A DNA stretch of 64,000 bases. It comes from Arcticibacter sp045629565. Its GTDB lineage: Bacteria > Bacteroidota > Bacteroidia > Sphingobacteriales > Sphingobacteriaceae. The DNA is taken from the NCBI RefSeq assembly GCF_045629565.1, contig NZ_JAZQRL010000028.1:1-64000 (forward strand), read 5' to 3'. Below are positions 32,923 to 41,446 of the stretch, piece by piece (the stretch's first letter is position 1; every line of letters starts with the position of its first letter). The notes under the pieces were generated by a model. That model was not told the origin of the DNA. It was given only the letters and a program-made list of their open reading frames with translations, and searched no databases. Position numbers and translations under genes: made by a program.

Positions 32923-35900
32923 ATGTACAAAGAATATAAACAACTAAATTTATCTGCTACAGGAAAAGACATACTCGAATACTGGAAAAACAATCAGATT
33001 TTCGAGAAGAGTATTTCGAACAGACCGGCTTCCAAACCATATACGTTCTACGAAGGGCCTCCCTCTGCCAATGGTATGCCAGGGATCCATCACGTAATGG
33101 GACGCAGCATTAAAGATATCTTCTGCCGGTATAAAACACTCAAGGGGTTCCGCGTGGAACGCAAGGGCGGATGGGACACTCACGGTCTTCCCATTGAGCT
33201 TGCTGTCGAAAAGACCCTCGGGATCACCAAAGAAGATATAGGGAAGAAAATCACCGTGGAAGAGTACAATGCTGCCTGCCGCAGTGAGGTCATGCGCTAT
33301 ACCGATGCTTGGAACGACCTAACCGAAAAGATGGGCTACTGGGTCGACCTCGACGCCCCTTACGTCACTTACGAAAACAATTACATTGAGTCTCTTTGGT
33401 GGATCCTGAAAGAGCTGTATAACAAAAAATTACTATATAAAGGATATACGGTTCAGCCCTTTTCTCCTGCTGCAGGAACCGGACTTAGTTCCCATGAGCT
33501 GAATATGCCCGGCACGTACCGTAATGTGAAGGATACGTCTATCGTTGCACAGTTTCGTCTAAGGAAAGACCAGGTTCATCCCTTAATGTCCATCCTTTTT
33601 CAGAACGAAGCCGAAGACACCGTGATGCTGGCCTGGACAACTACTCCATGGACACTCCCGTCTAACTCTGCACTTGCCGTAGGGAAGAATATCACTTACG
33701 TGAAAATAAGAACATTCAACCAGTACACCTACGCACCTGTAAGTGTAATCCTCGCGAAAGATCTTGTCTCCAAACATTTCAAAGCAGAGGGTCGGAATGC
33801 TTCTTTTCAAGACTATAAAGGCGGCGACAAACTTATTCCCTGGGAGATTGCCGCTGAGTTCAGAGGGGAAGACCTGATCGGCCTACGCTATCACCAGCTT
33901 ATGCCTTATGTAACGAGCGAAAAGCTTGAGAAAGAAGCCTTCCGGGTAGTCCCGGCCGATTACGTAACCACCGAAGATGGAGCAGGTATTGTACACATAG
34001 CAGCTGTATTTGGTGCGGATGACTTCCGTGTTGCAAGGGAAAACAATATCCCCTCTGTCATGATCACCGACGAACGCGGTAACGAGTTGCCACTGGTCGA
34101 CAAGCAGGGCAGATTCGTTGATCAGGTAACAGACTTCGCCGGAAAATATGTAAAAGAAGAGTTTTATGCCGACGAAATCAGAAATCAACCAGGTTTCAGA
34201 CCTACCGATGTACTAATAGCCATACAGCTTAAAGAAGAAAATAAAGCGTTCGATGTTAAAAAATACGAGCACAGCTATCCGCATTGCTGGAGAACTGACA
34301 AGCCTGTATTATACTATCCGCTTGACAGCTGGTTTATCAAAACCACCGCCGTTAAAGAACGAATGGTTGAGCTTAACAAAGAAATCAACTGGAAGCCGGA
34401 AGCTACCGGAACCGGGAGGTTCGGCAACTGGCTGGAAAACCTCGTCGACTGGAACCTCTCCCGCTCCAGATACTGGGGAACTCCTCTTCCTATCTGGCGT
34501 ACTGAGGACGGAACGGAAGAACTTTGCATCGGCTCAGTTGAAGAGCTGAAGGCTAAAATCGCCGAGGCTTTATTGTCAGGCACGCTGACAGCAGAAGAAA
34601 CAGCAAAGCTTTCTGTGCTGGAAAGCACGTATGCTCAGGGCACATTCGATCTCCATCGCCCGTATGTAGACGACATCATTCTCGTTTCACCTACCGGCCA
34701 GAAAATGTACAGAGAGCCCGATCTGATCGACGTATGGTTTGATTCAGGCGCCATGCCATTCGCACAATGGCACTATCCTTTCGAAAACAAGGATCTGTTT
34801 GAAAAAGCCTACCCGGCCGATTTTATCGCCGAAGGAGTAGACCAGACGCGTGGCTGGTTCTTCACGTTACACGCCATTTCCGTCATGCTTAACGACTCCG
34901 TGGCGTTTAAGAACGTAGTATCAAACGGACTGGTACTCGACAAAAACGGCAATAAGATGTCCAAGCGTCTGGGCAACGCAGTAGATCCATTCGAAACGAT
35001 CGAAAAATACAGTGCCGATGCCACCCGCTGGTATATGATTAGCAACGCATCTCCATGGGATAACCTCAAGTTTAATGAAGAAGGTCTCGACGAAGTGCGC
35101 CGTAAATTTTTCGGAACACTTTATAACACTTACGCTTTCTTCGCCCTGTATGCCAACATAGACAAGTTTACATATGCAGAACCAGAGATCTCATCAGCAT
35201 CACGTCCAGAGATCGACAGATGGATCATATCCAGGTTAAATACGCTCGTAAACGATGTCGACGGCTTCTATGACGACTTCGAACCTACCCGTGCAGCACG
35301 CGTTATTCAGGAGTTTGTCGACGAGCACCTGAGCAACTGGTATGTGAGACTGTGCCGCCGCCGTTTCTGGAAAGGTGAATATACCGAAGACAAGATCTCC
35401 GCCTATCAAACACTCTACACCTGTCTGAACACCATTGCCAAACTCATGTCGCCTATTGCGCCGTTCTTTAGTGAAAGACTGTTCCTCGACCTGAACACCA
35501 TAACCGGAAAAGAGCCATCGGAATCTATTCATCTGACAGACTTTCCTACTTACAATAGAACACTCGTAGATACCGGCCTTGAAGAGCGCATGTCTCTGGC
35601 TCAGAACATCTCTTCCATGATCCTTTCACTGAGAAAGAAAATAGGAATAAATGTACGTCAGCCTCTTAATAAAATTCTTTTGCCGGTGCTCGACAACCAT
35701 TTTCAGCAACAGGTTGAACAGGTAAAAGAGCTGATCCTTTCAGAGACAAACATCAAGACGATCGAGTATATCAGCGATACCGCTGGCATCATCAAAAAGA
35801 AGGTTAAACCAAACTTCAAGTCGCTGGGCCCTAAGGCGGGCAAGTCTATGAAGGATGTGGCAGCTTACATCAACTCATGGACTCCTTCAGAGCTTGCATT

Positions 35901-36315
35901 GTTTGAAGAGAACGGGGTGGCTACCTTCTCAAAAGACAACCTGACTGTGGACATCTACCCTGAAGATGCAGAAATCATCGCAGAAGACGTTCCCGGATGG
36001 CAAGTTACAAATCTCGGAAAACTAACAGTAGCATTAGATGTTACGATAACAACTGAACTGAAACAAGAAGGAATCTCAAGAGAAGTCATTAACAGGATTC
36101 AGAACCTGCGAAAAGAGCAGGGACTGGAAGTAACAGATAAAATACAGGTCGAGGCAGTATGCCCCGCCACGGTATCTGAAGCTATAATAAATAATTTATC
36201 CTATATTAAGGCCGAAATTCTCGCCGACTCTTTTGAAATAGTACCTGATCTGGCAAACGGCGACAAAGTGCAAATAGACGAACAGGAATTAACGATTTTG
36301 ATTACAAAGGCATAA
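32923..36315 (+). CDS. ileS: Isoleucyl-tRNA synthetase
   Basis: Class I synthetase (1130 residues) charging tRNA-Ile. The HIGH-like motif is in GPPSANGMPGIHHVMGR, the KMSKS loop is NKMSKRLGN, and an editing domain (TTPWTLPSNSALAVG) sits between. The length and C-terminal region resemble the eukaryotic-type (IleS2) enzymes usual in Bacteroidota, which tend to be less sensitive to mupirocin; that property is family knowledge, not shown here. The start was set by the promoter box and by family N-termini (YKEYKQLNLS). traR/dksA and lspA follow within a few bases, probably as one operon. Confidence 0.97.
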   Translation: MYKEYKQLNLSATGKDILEYWKNNQIFEKSISNRPASKPYTFYEGPPSANGMPGIHHVMGRSIKDIFCRYKTLKGFRVERKGGWDTHGLPIELAVEKTLGITKEDIGKKITVEEYNAACRSEVMRYTDAWNDLTEKMGYWVDLDAPYVTYENNYIESLWWILKELYNKKLLYKGYTVQPFSPAAGTGLSSHELNMPGTYRNVKDTSIVAQFRLRKDQVHPLMSILFQNEAEDTVMLAWTTTPWTLPSNSALAVGKNITYVKIRTFNQYTYAPVSVILAKDLVSKHFKAEGRNASFQDYKGGDKLIPWEIAAEFRGEDLIGLRYHQLMPYVTSEKLEKEAFRVVPADYVTTEDGAGIVHIAAVFGADDFRVARENNIPSVMITDERGNELPLVDKQGRFVDQVTDFAGKYVKEEFYADEIRNQPGFRPTDVLIAIQLKEENKAFDVKKYEHSYPHCWRTDKPVLYYPLDSWFIKTTAVKERMVELNKEINWKPEATGTGRFGNWLENLVDWNLSRSRYWGTPLPIWRTEDGTEELCIGSVEELKAKIAEALLSGTLTAEETAKLSVLESTYAQGTFDLHRPYVDDIILVSPTGQKMYREPDLIDVWFDSGAMPFAQWHYPFENKDLFEKAYPADFIAEGVDQTRGWFFTLHAISVMLNDSVAFKNVVSNGLVLDKNGNKMSKRLGNAVDPFETIEKYSADATRWYMISNASPWDNLKFNEEGLDEVRRKFFGTLYNTYAFFALYANIDKFTYAEPEISSASRPEIDRWIISRLNTLVNDVDGFYDDFEPTRAARVIQEFVDEHLSNWYVRLCRRRFWKGEYTEDKISAYQTLYTCLNTIAKLMSPIAPFFSERLFLDLNTITGKEPSESIHLTDFPTYNRTLVDTGLEERMSLAQNISSMILSLRKKIGINVRQPLNKILLPVLDNHFQQQVEQVKELILSETNIKTIEYISDTAGIIKKKVKPNFKSLGPKAGKSMKDVAAYINSWTPSELALFEENGVATFSKDNLTVDIYPEDAEIIAEDVPGWQVTNLGKLTVALDVTITTELKQEGISREVINRIQNLRKEQGLEVTDKIQVEAVCPATVSEAIINNLSYIKAEILADSFEIVPDLANGDKVQIDEQELTILITKA

Positions 36316-36318
36316 AAG

Positions 36319-36702
36319 ATGGAAAACAACCTAAAAACCCGCTACTCAGACTCCGAATTAAAGGAATTTAAAGAAATCATATTAGAAAAACTGCGCGTTG
36401 CGAAAGAAGAGCTTGCATCTTTAACGCAGTCGTTGAGCAATCCTAATTTGAACGGCACTGATGATACTGCCGGAACGTATAAAACACTCGAAGACGGATC
36501 TGCAACGCTTGAAAAAGAGCAGATCAATCAACTTGCGGCACGCCAAAAAAAGTTTATCGAAAACCTCGAAGCAGCGTTGGTAAGAATCGAGAACAAGACT
36601 TATGGGGTTTGCCGTGAAACAGGCAAACTGATTCCTAAAGAACGCCTTCGCGCAGTACCTCATGCAACATTGAGCATGGAAGCAAAAATGAGACAGAATT
36701 AA
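36319..36702 (+). CDS. TraR/DksA-family transcriptional regulator
   Basis: The product (127 residues) has an N-terminal coiled-coil helix pair (about 1-90) and a C-terminal DksA/TraR-type region YGVCRETGKLIPKERLRAVPHATLS. DksA-like proteins bind in the secondary channel of RNA polymerase and tune initiation with ppGpp. Only one of the four zinc-finger cysteines remains (in GVCRETG), so this is a Cys-poor, zinc-independent type as usual in Bacteroidota. It starts 3 bases after ileS and overlaps lspA as TAATG. Confidence 0.9.
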   Translation: MENNLKTRYSDSELKEFKEIILEKLRVAKEELASLTQSLSNPNLNGTDDTAGTYKTLEDGSATLEKEQINQLAARQKKFIENLEAALVRIENKTYGVCRETGKLIPKERLRAVPHATLSMEAKMRQN

Positions 36703-37352
36703 TGAAAGCTTATTTTAAGCCTTTTCTGGCTATCTTCTTAATCTTAATAGCTGACCAGGTCCTTAAGTTCTGGATTAAATTGAACATGAGCCTCGGACAG
36801 GAATTCCATATCCTGGGCGACTGGTTCATTATCCATTTTACCGAAAATAATGGCATGGCCTTCGGTATGGAATTTGGTGGAGAGGCCGGAAAACTAGCCC
36901 TTACACTCTTCCGGATCGTAGCGGTTTGCGCTATCGGATATGGCGTAGTTCATCTCGTAAAACACAAGTACCATAGGGGGCTGATACTCAACGTCGCCCT
37001 GATCTTCGCAGGTGCGATGGGAAATATCATTGATTCTACCTTTTACGGAATAATTTTCAGTGAAAGCACCTATTTTCAACCTGCAAGGCTTTTCCCTGTT
37101 GAAGGAGGCTATTCCAGCCTTTTCCACGGAAAAGTGGTTGATATGTTTTATTTCCCGATAATTCAAGGCACCATTCCACAGTGGTCGCCAATATGGTCAG
37201 GAGAAAACTTCATCTTCTTCAGACCGGTCTTCAACATCGCAGATGCCGCCATCTCGATTGGTGTCATTTCGATACTTATCTTTCAGAAAGCCTATTTCAA
37301 AGAAGAGAAGCAAGAAAATATATATCCTCATAATGAGATAATTGAGGAATAA
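36702..37352 (+). CDS. lspA: Lipoprotein signal peptidase (signal peptidase II)
   Basis: LspA (216 residues) cleaves prolipoprotein signal peptides at the lipid-modified cysteine. It has four membrane helices, the conserved FTENNGMAFG loop, and the catalytic aspartates Asp147 (GKVVDMFYFP) and Asp181 (FNIADAAISIG). It is somewhat longer than the E. coli enzyme because of an inserted loop (about residues 112-145), common in Bacteroidota. The ATG overlaps the previous stop (TAATG), linking it to traR/dksA and ileS. Confidence 0.95.
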   Translation: MKAYFKPFLAIFLILIADQVLKFWIKLNMSLGQEFHILGDWFIIHFTENNGMAFGMEFGGEAGKLALTLFRIVAVCAIGYGVVHLVKHKYHRGLILNVALIFAGAMGNIIDSTFYGIIFSESTYFQPARLFPVEGGYSSLFHGKVVDMFYFPIIQGTIPQWSPIWSGENFIFFRPVFNIADAAISIGVISILIFQKAYFKEEKQENIYPHNEIIEE

Positions 37353-37381
37353 TCAGCTAAGCTTTTAACTGTAGCTTAATT

Positions 37382-37429
37382 AAAAGGGATGATCGTTTGT
37401 GGAATATGCAACAAACAATCATCCCTTTA
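37382..37429 (+). terminator. Terminator of ileS-lspA operon
   Basis: Arms AAAGGGATGAT and ATCATCCCTTT extend through GTTTGT/ACAAAC to a loop of about 9 bases; TATTAAG follows. Confidence 0.8.
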
Positions 37430-37459
37430 TTAAGTTAAACACACAAATACAAAACACAC

Positions 37460-38158
37460 ATGAAGCAGTTTATCATCCTTGCTATATTTAGCATCTTCAC
37501 GACACAACTCTTTTCACAAACTGTAGATACCAGGCGTAAGATTGAAGTCAGCGGCTCTTCCGAAATGGAAGTCACTCCCGATATCATCTATCTCAGCATC
37601 TCCCTGAAGGAATACTTCAGAGACAATAACAACAAGAAGAAAGTAGAAATAAACACGATTGAAACACAGCTTTACAATGCTGTTCAGGCAGCCGGTATCC
37701 CCAAGGAGAACCTCACCATTAACAACATCTCAGGATACAACTATCAATGGGAAAAGAAAAAGAACCCTGATTTCCTGGTTGCTAAACAATACAGGTTGAA
37801 AGTTACTAATCTGAATAGCTATAACAAGCTGATGGATGCCATAGACGCAAAAGCTATTCAATACACTAATGTCGAAAGTTACGATTACTCCAAGATTGAG
37901 CCATTAAAAAAAGAGCTGAAGATCAAAGCGCTTAAGGCAGCGAAAGAGAAAGCAGATTTTATGGCAGCAGCACTCAACAACAGAGTGGGCGAACCATTGG
38001 AAATACAAGAGATAAATAACGAGTCTTACCCTCAACCTATTTACCGCACGAGCATGATGATGGCCAAAGCATCCGACGAGGCATTTTCTCCAGAAATAGA
38101 CTTCAAGCAAATAAAGCTAAATTATCAGATGCGAGTAGTGTTTGAATTGATAAAATAA
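37460..38158 (+). CDS. SIMPL-domain (DUF541) periplasmic protein
   Basis: This 232-residue protein starts with a signal peptide (ending in QLFSQ). The SIMPL/DUF541 domain follows: RRKIEVSGSSEMEVTPDIIYLSISL, ITNLTINNISGYNYQWEKK-like central part, and KALKAAKEKADFMAAALNNRVGEPLEIQEI. The family includes E. coli YggE; a role in oxidative stress or envelope homeostasis has been suggested but the mechanism is unknown. It converges with the receiver gene at 38208. Confidence 0.88.
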   Translation: MKQFIILAIFSIFTTQLFSQTVDTRRKIEVSGSSEMEVTPDIIYLSISLKEYFRDNNNKKKVEINTIETQLYNAVQAAGIPKENLTINNISGYNYQWEKKKNPDFLVAKQYRLKVTNLNSYNKLMDAIDAKAIQYTNVESYDYSKIEPLKKELKIKALKAAKEKADFMAAALNNRVGEPLEIQEINNESYPQPIYRTSMMMAKASDEAFSPEIDFKQIKLNYQMRVVFELIK

Positions 38159-38182
38159 CAGAATTCAACTAATATAACAACC

Positions 38183-38236
38183 ATACTTATAAACAAAAAG
38201 CCTCTGATTAATCAGAGGCTTTTTGTTTATAAGTAT
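38183..38236. terminator. 54-bp perfect palindrome, bidirectional terminator
   Basis: Left half 38183-38209 is the exact reverse complement of 38210-38236, with no spacer. The GC-rich centre AGCCTCTGATTAATCAGAGG is flanked by CTTTTTG on the right and CAAAAAG on the left, so it terminates in both directions. It sits between the SIMPL gene and the converging receiver gene, whose TAA stop spans the centre. Confidence 0.9.
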
Positions 38237-38576
38237 TAAGCATCGCCTCCAGATCGTTTAGATCGAAAGGCTTTGCAAGCCAGGAATCCGCGCCAGCTTC
38301 TTCCGCTAAGGCCTTAATGTTGTTATTGGCCGAAAAGTAAATGACTGGTATATCCTTGTACCGTTCATTGCTCTTCAAAAGCTGTGTAGCAACAATCCCA
38401 CCCTCTTCCGGGATCCAGTTATCCATTAGGATAATATCCGGTTCACATCGCTCAACCGTCGCCAGCAAATCGCTGCAATCGCGTCGCGTATGCACAACCC
38501 AACCATTTTCCTCCAACAGATATATCAGAATATCCAGAATGTCTGCATCATCATCAAATATCAATATACGCTTCAT
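38208..38576 (-). CDS. Stand-alone response regulator receiver protein (paralogue)
   Basis: This 122-residue receiver-only protein is closely similar to the one at 31326-31694. It has an acidic pair Asp8/Asp9, acceptor Asp52 in ILMDNWIPEEGG, Ser82 (YFSANNN) and Lys102 (LAKPFD), so all residues needed for phosphorylation are present. No kinase or output domain is nearby. The last four codons and stop lie within the 54-bp palindrome, so terminator and gene end are fused. Confidence 0.9.
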   Translation of the reverse strand: MKRILIFDDDADILDILIYLLEENGWVVHTRRDCSDLLATVERCEPDIILMDNWIPEEGGIVATQLLKSNERYKDIPVIYFSANNNIKALAEEAGADSWLAKPFDLNDLEAMLNTYKQKASD

Positions 38577-38677
38577 TAAGGCTAAAAATAAAATAAATAT
38601 GGGGAGTCTGCATGGATTATTAATATGCGTCCAAACATCTATTTCATTTGTTACGATAGTGGGAATCAGATGGGAAT

Positions 38678-39157
38678 CTAGAAATAACTAATAACCCACT
38701 CAGCGATTTTAACGAAGAGATATACCAGCCCGGCCAGCACCGCAAATAGGACCAAAAAGATACAAACGATAAGACCCCAACCGCTTCCCTGATGCTTCCC
38801 TTCCTCATAATGCTCCCTAAGAAGCCGTATATTGCGTGCATTCGATTTATAATAGAAATCAAATATATTTCCAAGTAAAGGAATAGCTCCTATTACTGTG
38901 TCGATGATAATATTCAGCGCCATAAGAATAGCTAACTTTCGGCTTACACCGTGTTTCAGCATGGTAGCCAAAATCACCGAGGAAAGCAAAAGACCCGAAA
39001 TGTCTCCGAGCACAGGCACCAGATTAAGAATGGGATCAAGGCCAAATCTAAAGTTAGTTCCTGGAAGTCTAAACTGATTATCGAGGAGCCGCGCAAGGCG
39101 CTCTACCCAAATCAGACGGCTGGTGGGGGGCAAAGAATCTGGTCTTTCCAATATCAA
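38678..39157 (-). CDS. DUF4112 membrane protein
   Basis: This 159-residue protein matches the DUF4112 pattern: WVERLARLLDNQFRLPGTNFRFGLDPILNLVPVLGDISGLLLSSVIL, then LNIIIDTVIGAIPLLGNIFDFYYKSNARN, and a C-terminal membrane helix. Function is unknown. It overlaps the esterase gene upstream by 4 bases. Confidence 0.85.
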   Translation of the reverse strand: MILERPDSLPPTSRLIWVERLARLLDNQFRLPGTNFRFGLDPILNLVPVLGDISGLLLSSVILATMLKHGVSRKLAILMALNIIIDTVIGAIPLLGNIFDFYYKSNARNIRLLREHYEEGKHQGSGWGLIVCIFLVLFAVLAGLVYLFVKIAEWVISYF

Positions 39158-39984
39158 TTGTTGTTTATAGATTTTTTAAAGAACTTGTCCATGAACAACA
39201 ACTGAAAGTCAATAGAGTTTACCCAGTAATCCCAATTGTGTACGCCTGCCCGGGTGATATAATCGTGAGGAATGTTGCGCTCCAGCAACAACGCATGCAG
39301 CTTCTCATTCACATCATAAAAGAAATCACCTGTGCCGCAGTCTATTATTAACGATAAAGAATGAGGTGTAAGCAGATGCAGCAAATTTACAACAGTGTGC
39401 TTCTCCCAGTTTATCGGAGAGCTTGCGTAGGTCCCCAACCGCTGAGAAAGCTGCCAGTTCTGAGGAAACGGACGAATGTCGACCCCGCCACTCAAACTCC
39501 CGGCCGCACCATATACGTCCTGATTTCTGAATGCCAGATACAGCGCGCCATGTCCTCCCATACTTAAGCCTGCGATGGCCCGTCCGGAGCGTGAGGCCAC
39601 CGTCCGGTAATTCTTATCCACCCATGCTACCAGCTCTTTTGACAGATACGTCTCGTATTTCCAGGCAGGATCTACGGGACTATCCAGATACCAGCTTCCG
39701 ATTCCACCATCCGGACATACTATAATCATCCCGTACCGGTCGGCTGCCTGTGCAAGCTGAGGAGCTTTCGTTGCCCAATCCCTGTAATTTCCGCCAAATC
39801 CATGAAGAAGGTAAAATACCGGATAGGAATTTTTATCAGAGTAAGAATCGGGAGTAATAACAACTGCCTTTATGGTCTTATTCATAGCAGCGCTTCTGGT
39901 ACTTACCGTATCTATTTTACCCGCGTAAGTAATACCGGCAAACAAAAAGACCGGCAGGAAAAGGAACAAGCGTAGAAGGTTCAT
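39154..39984 (-). CDS. Secreted alpha/beta-hydrolase esterase (esterase D/FrmB-like)
   Basis: The protein (276 residues) has a signal peptide (ends near GITYAG) and an alpha/beta-hydrolase of the Esterase family (PF00756): oxyanion region YLLHGFGGNYRDW, nucleophile GLSMGGHGAL, acid in IDCGTGDFFYDVN and base in HNWDYW. Relatives include S-formylglutathione hydrolase, acetyl-xylan and feruloyl esterases and mycolyltransferases; the exported copy here probably acts on an extracellular ester. It is co-transcribed with DUF4112. Confidence 0.87.
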   Translation of the reverse strand: MNLLRLFLFLPVFLFAGITYAGKIDTVSTRSAAMNKTIKAVVITPDSYSDKNSYPVFYLLHGFGGNYRDWATKAPQLAQAADRYGMIIVCPDGGIGSWYLDSPVDPAWKYETYLSKELVAWVDKNYRTVASRSGRAIAGLSMGGHGALYLAFRNQDVYGAAGSLSGGVDIRPFPQNWQLSQRLGTYASSPINWEKHTVVNLLHLLTPHSLSLIIDCGTGDFFYDVNEKLHALLLERNIPHDYITRAGVHNWDYWVNSIDFQLLFMDKFFKKSINNN

Positions 39985-40063
39985 ATCGTGATTTACTGCC
40001 TAAAAGTATATATTTTAAGTGAATCCGCCTAACGTCGACACCAACGAAGTACACACAAAATAC

Positions 40064-40100
40064 CTCAAAAAAGAAGGCAGCCTGTTTTACAGAACTGCCT
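40064..40100 (-). terminator. Terminator of nag operon
   Basis: Arms GGCAG and CTGCC with an inner CTGT/ACAG pairing; on the minus strand CTTCTTTTTTG follows. Confidence 0.75.
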
Positions 40101-40123
40101 CAAATGTCTCTTGTATAAGCTAA

Positions 40124-41416
40124 TTATAAGTGTGCCTTTACTTTCTTTCCGACGTTATAACCCTTCACCGCATAAAACCAGATAAACAGGTAACATGGAA
40201 CAGCAATCCAATACGCCTCACGTGGATCCCAGGTGTCGGCAAGGTGTCCGTAAACAAGCGGCAATATGGCTCCCCCGGCTATACCCATTACCAGGAGCGA
40301 AGATCCGATCTTGGTAAAGCGACCCAAGCCCGACAATGCCAAAGGCCATATCGCAGGCCATACCAGGGAATTAGCCAAACCCAACAAAGCAATGAACATC
40401 ACAGATACAAACCCTTCGGTAAAGATAGCACCCAGCGTAAAGGCCAAACCCATCATAGCGAATACTTTCATAGCCGTTTCCTGAGAGAAGTATTTTGGAA
40501 TACAAACAATACCCACCAGATAGCCGACAATCATACCCACCAAAGTCATTGTCGTAAAGTACTTGGCAGTAGATAACGCAATGCCCTGTGAAGCCCCATA
40601 GCTGATGATCGTATCGCCGGCAATTACTTCAACACCTACATAGAAGACAATGGTAAGTACGCCTAACAACAGATGCGGAAACTGGACAATACTCGTCTTG
40701 CCGGTATTAGCTGCAGCTACGGTTTCATCTTCAGCATCCGTATCCACCTCCGGAAGACTGGATTTGCTTACCAGCACCCCTAAGATCACCAGTACCACCA
40801 TAATAATGATGTAGGGAAGAATCACCCGCCCGGCGAGCATGTCGAGCTCCGCAGCCTTCTCTATAGCCGTCATGGTCTTGATCCGTATCTGCAGCGCATC
40901 CGCGTCTTTCAACGCAACGGCGCCCAACACGATCGGAGCAATCGCACCGGCCACCTTATTACAGATCCCCATAATACTGATTCGCTTGGCCGCACTCTCC
41001 GGAGGGCCCAGAATAGTAATATAAGGATTAGAAGCAGTCTGCAATAAAGCAAGACCCGTACCCTGAACGAATAAGCCCAGCAAGAACAGCTCATACATGC
41101 GGATCATAGCCGCCGGAATAAATACCAGCGCCCCAAGAGCCATAATGCCAAGCCCTAACGCCATCCCTTTCTTGAATCCAGTGATTTTCAAAACCCATGC
41201 AGATGGAATTGCCATCACCAGATAAGAGATGTAAAAGGCAAATGTCACCAGGTATGACTCAAAGTTATTGAGCTCACATGCTATCTTCAGGTATGGAATA
41301 AGTACCGAGTTCAACCAGGTAACAAACCCGAAAATGAAGAACAAAGCTCCGATAATAGCTATTGGAGGAATGCCGGACTGTCTCACCGGCTCAGAGTAGG
41401 TAACTGGCTTTCCCAT
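40124..41416 (-). CDS. nagP: MFS sugar permease, N-acetylglucosamine transporter-like (NagP)
   Basis: The protein has 430 residues, about 12 membrane helices, and the fucose/glucose-galactose permease type: FGFVTWLNSVLIPYLK, GLALLQTASNPYI and the C-terminal GLANSLVWPAIWPLAL. Bacteroidota NagP proteins have this form. It is placed directly after nagB (30-base gap) and ends the lacI-nagB-nagP unit, which points to GlcNAc or a related amino sugar as substrate. The symbol is given from context; biochemical specificity is not visible in the sequence. Confidence 0.85.
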   Translation of the reverse strand: MGKPVTYSEPVRQSGIPPIAIIGALFFIFGFVTWLNSVLIPYLKIACELNNFESYLVTFAFYISYLVMAIPSAWVLKITGFKKGMALGLGIMALGALVFIPAAMIRMYELFLLGLFVQGTGLALLQTASNPYITILGPPESAAKRISIMGICNKVAGAIAPIVLGAVALKDADALQIRIKTMTAIEKAAELDMLAGRVILPYIIIMVVLVILGVLVSKSSLPEVDTDAEDETVAAANTGKTSIVQFPHLLLGVLTIVFYVGVEVIAGDTIISYGASQGIALSTAKYFTTMTLVGMIVGYLVGIVCIPKYFSQETAMKVFAMMGLAFTLGAIFTEGFVSVMFIALLGLANSLVWPAIWPLALSGLGRFTKIGSSLLVMGIAGGAILPLVYGHLADTWDPREAYWIAVPCYLFIWFYAVKGYNVGKKVKAHL

Positions 41417-41446
41417 TTTTTAGTTAAAGGCTATAGCTGCTAAGAT

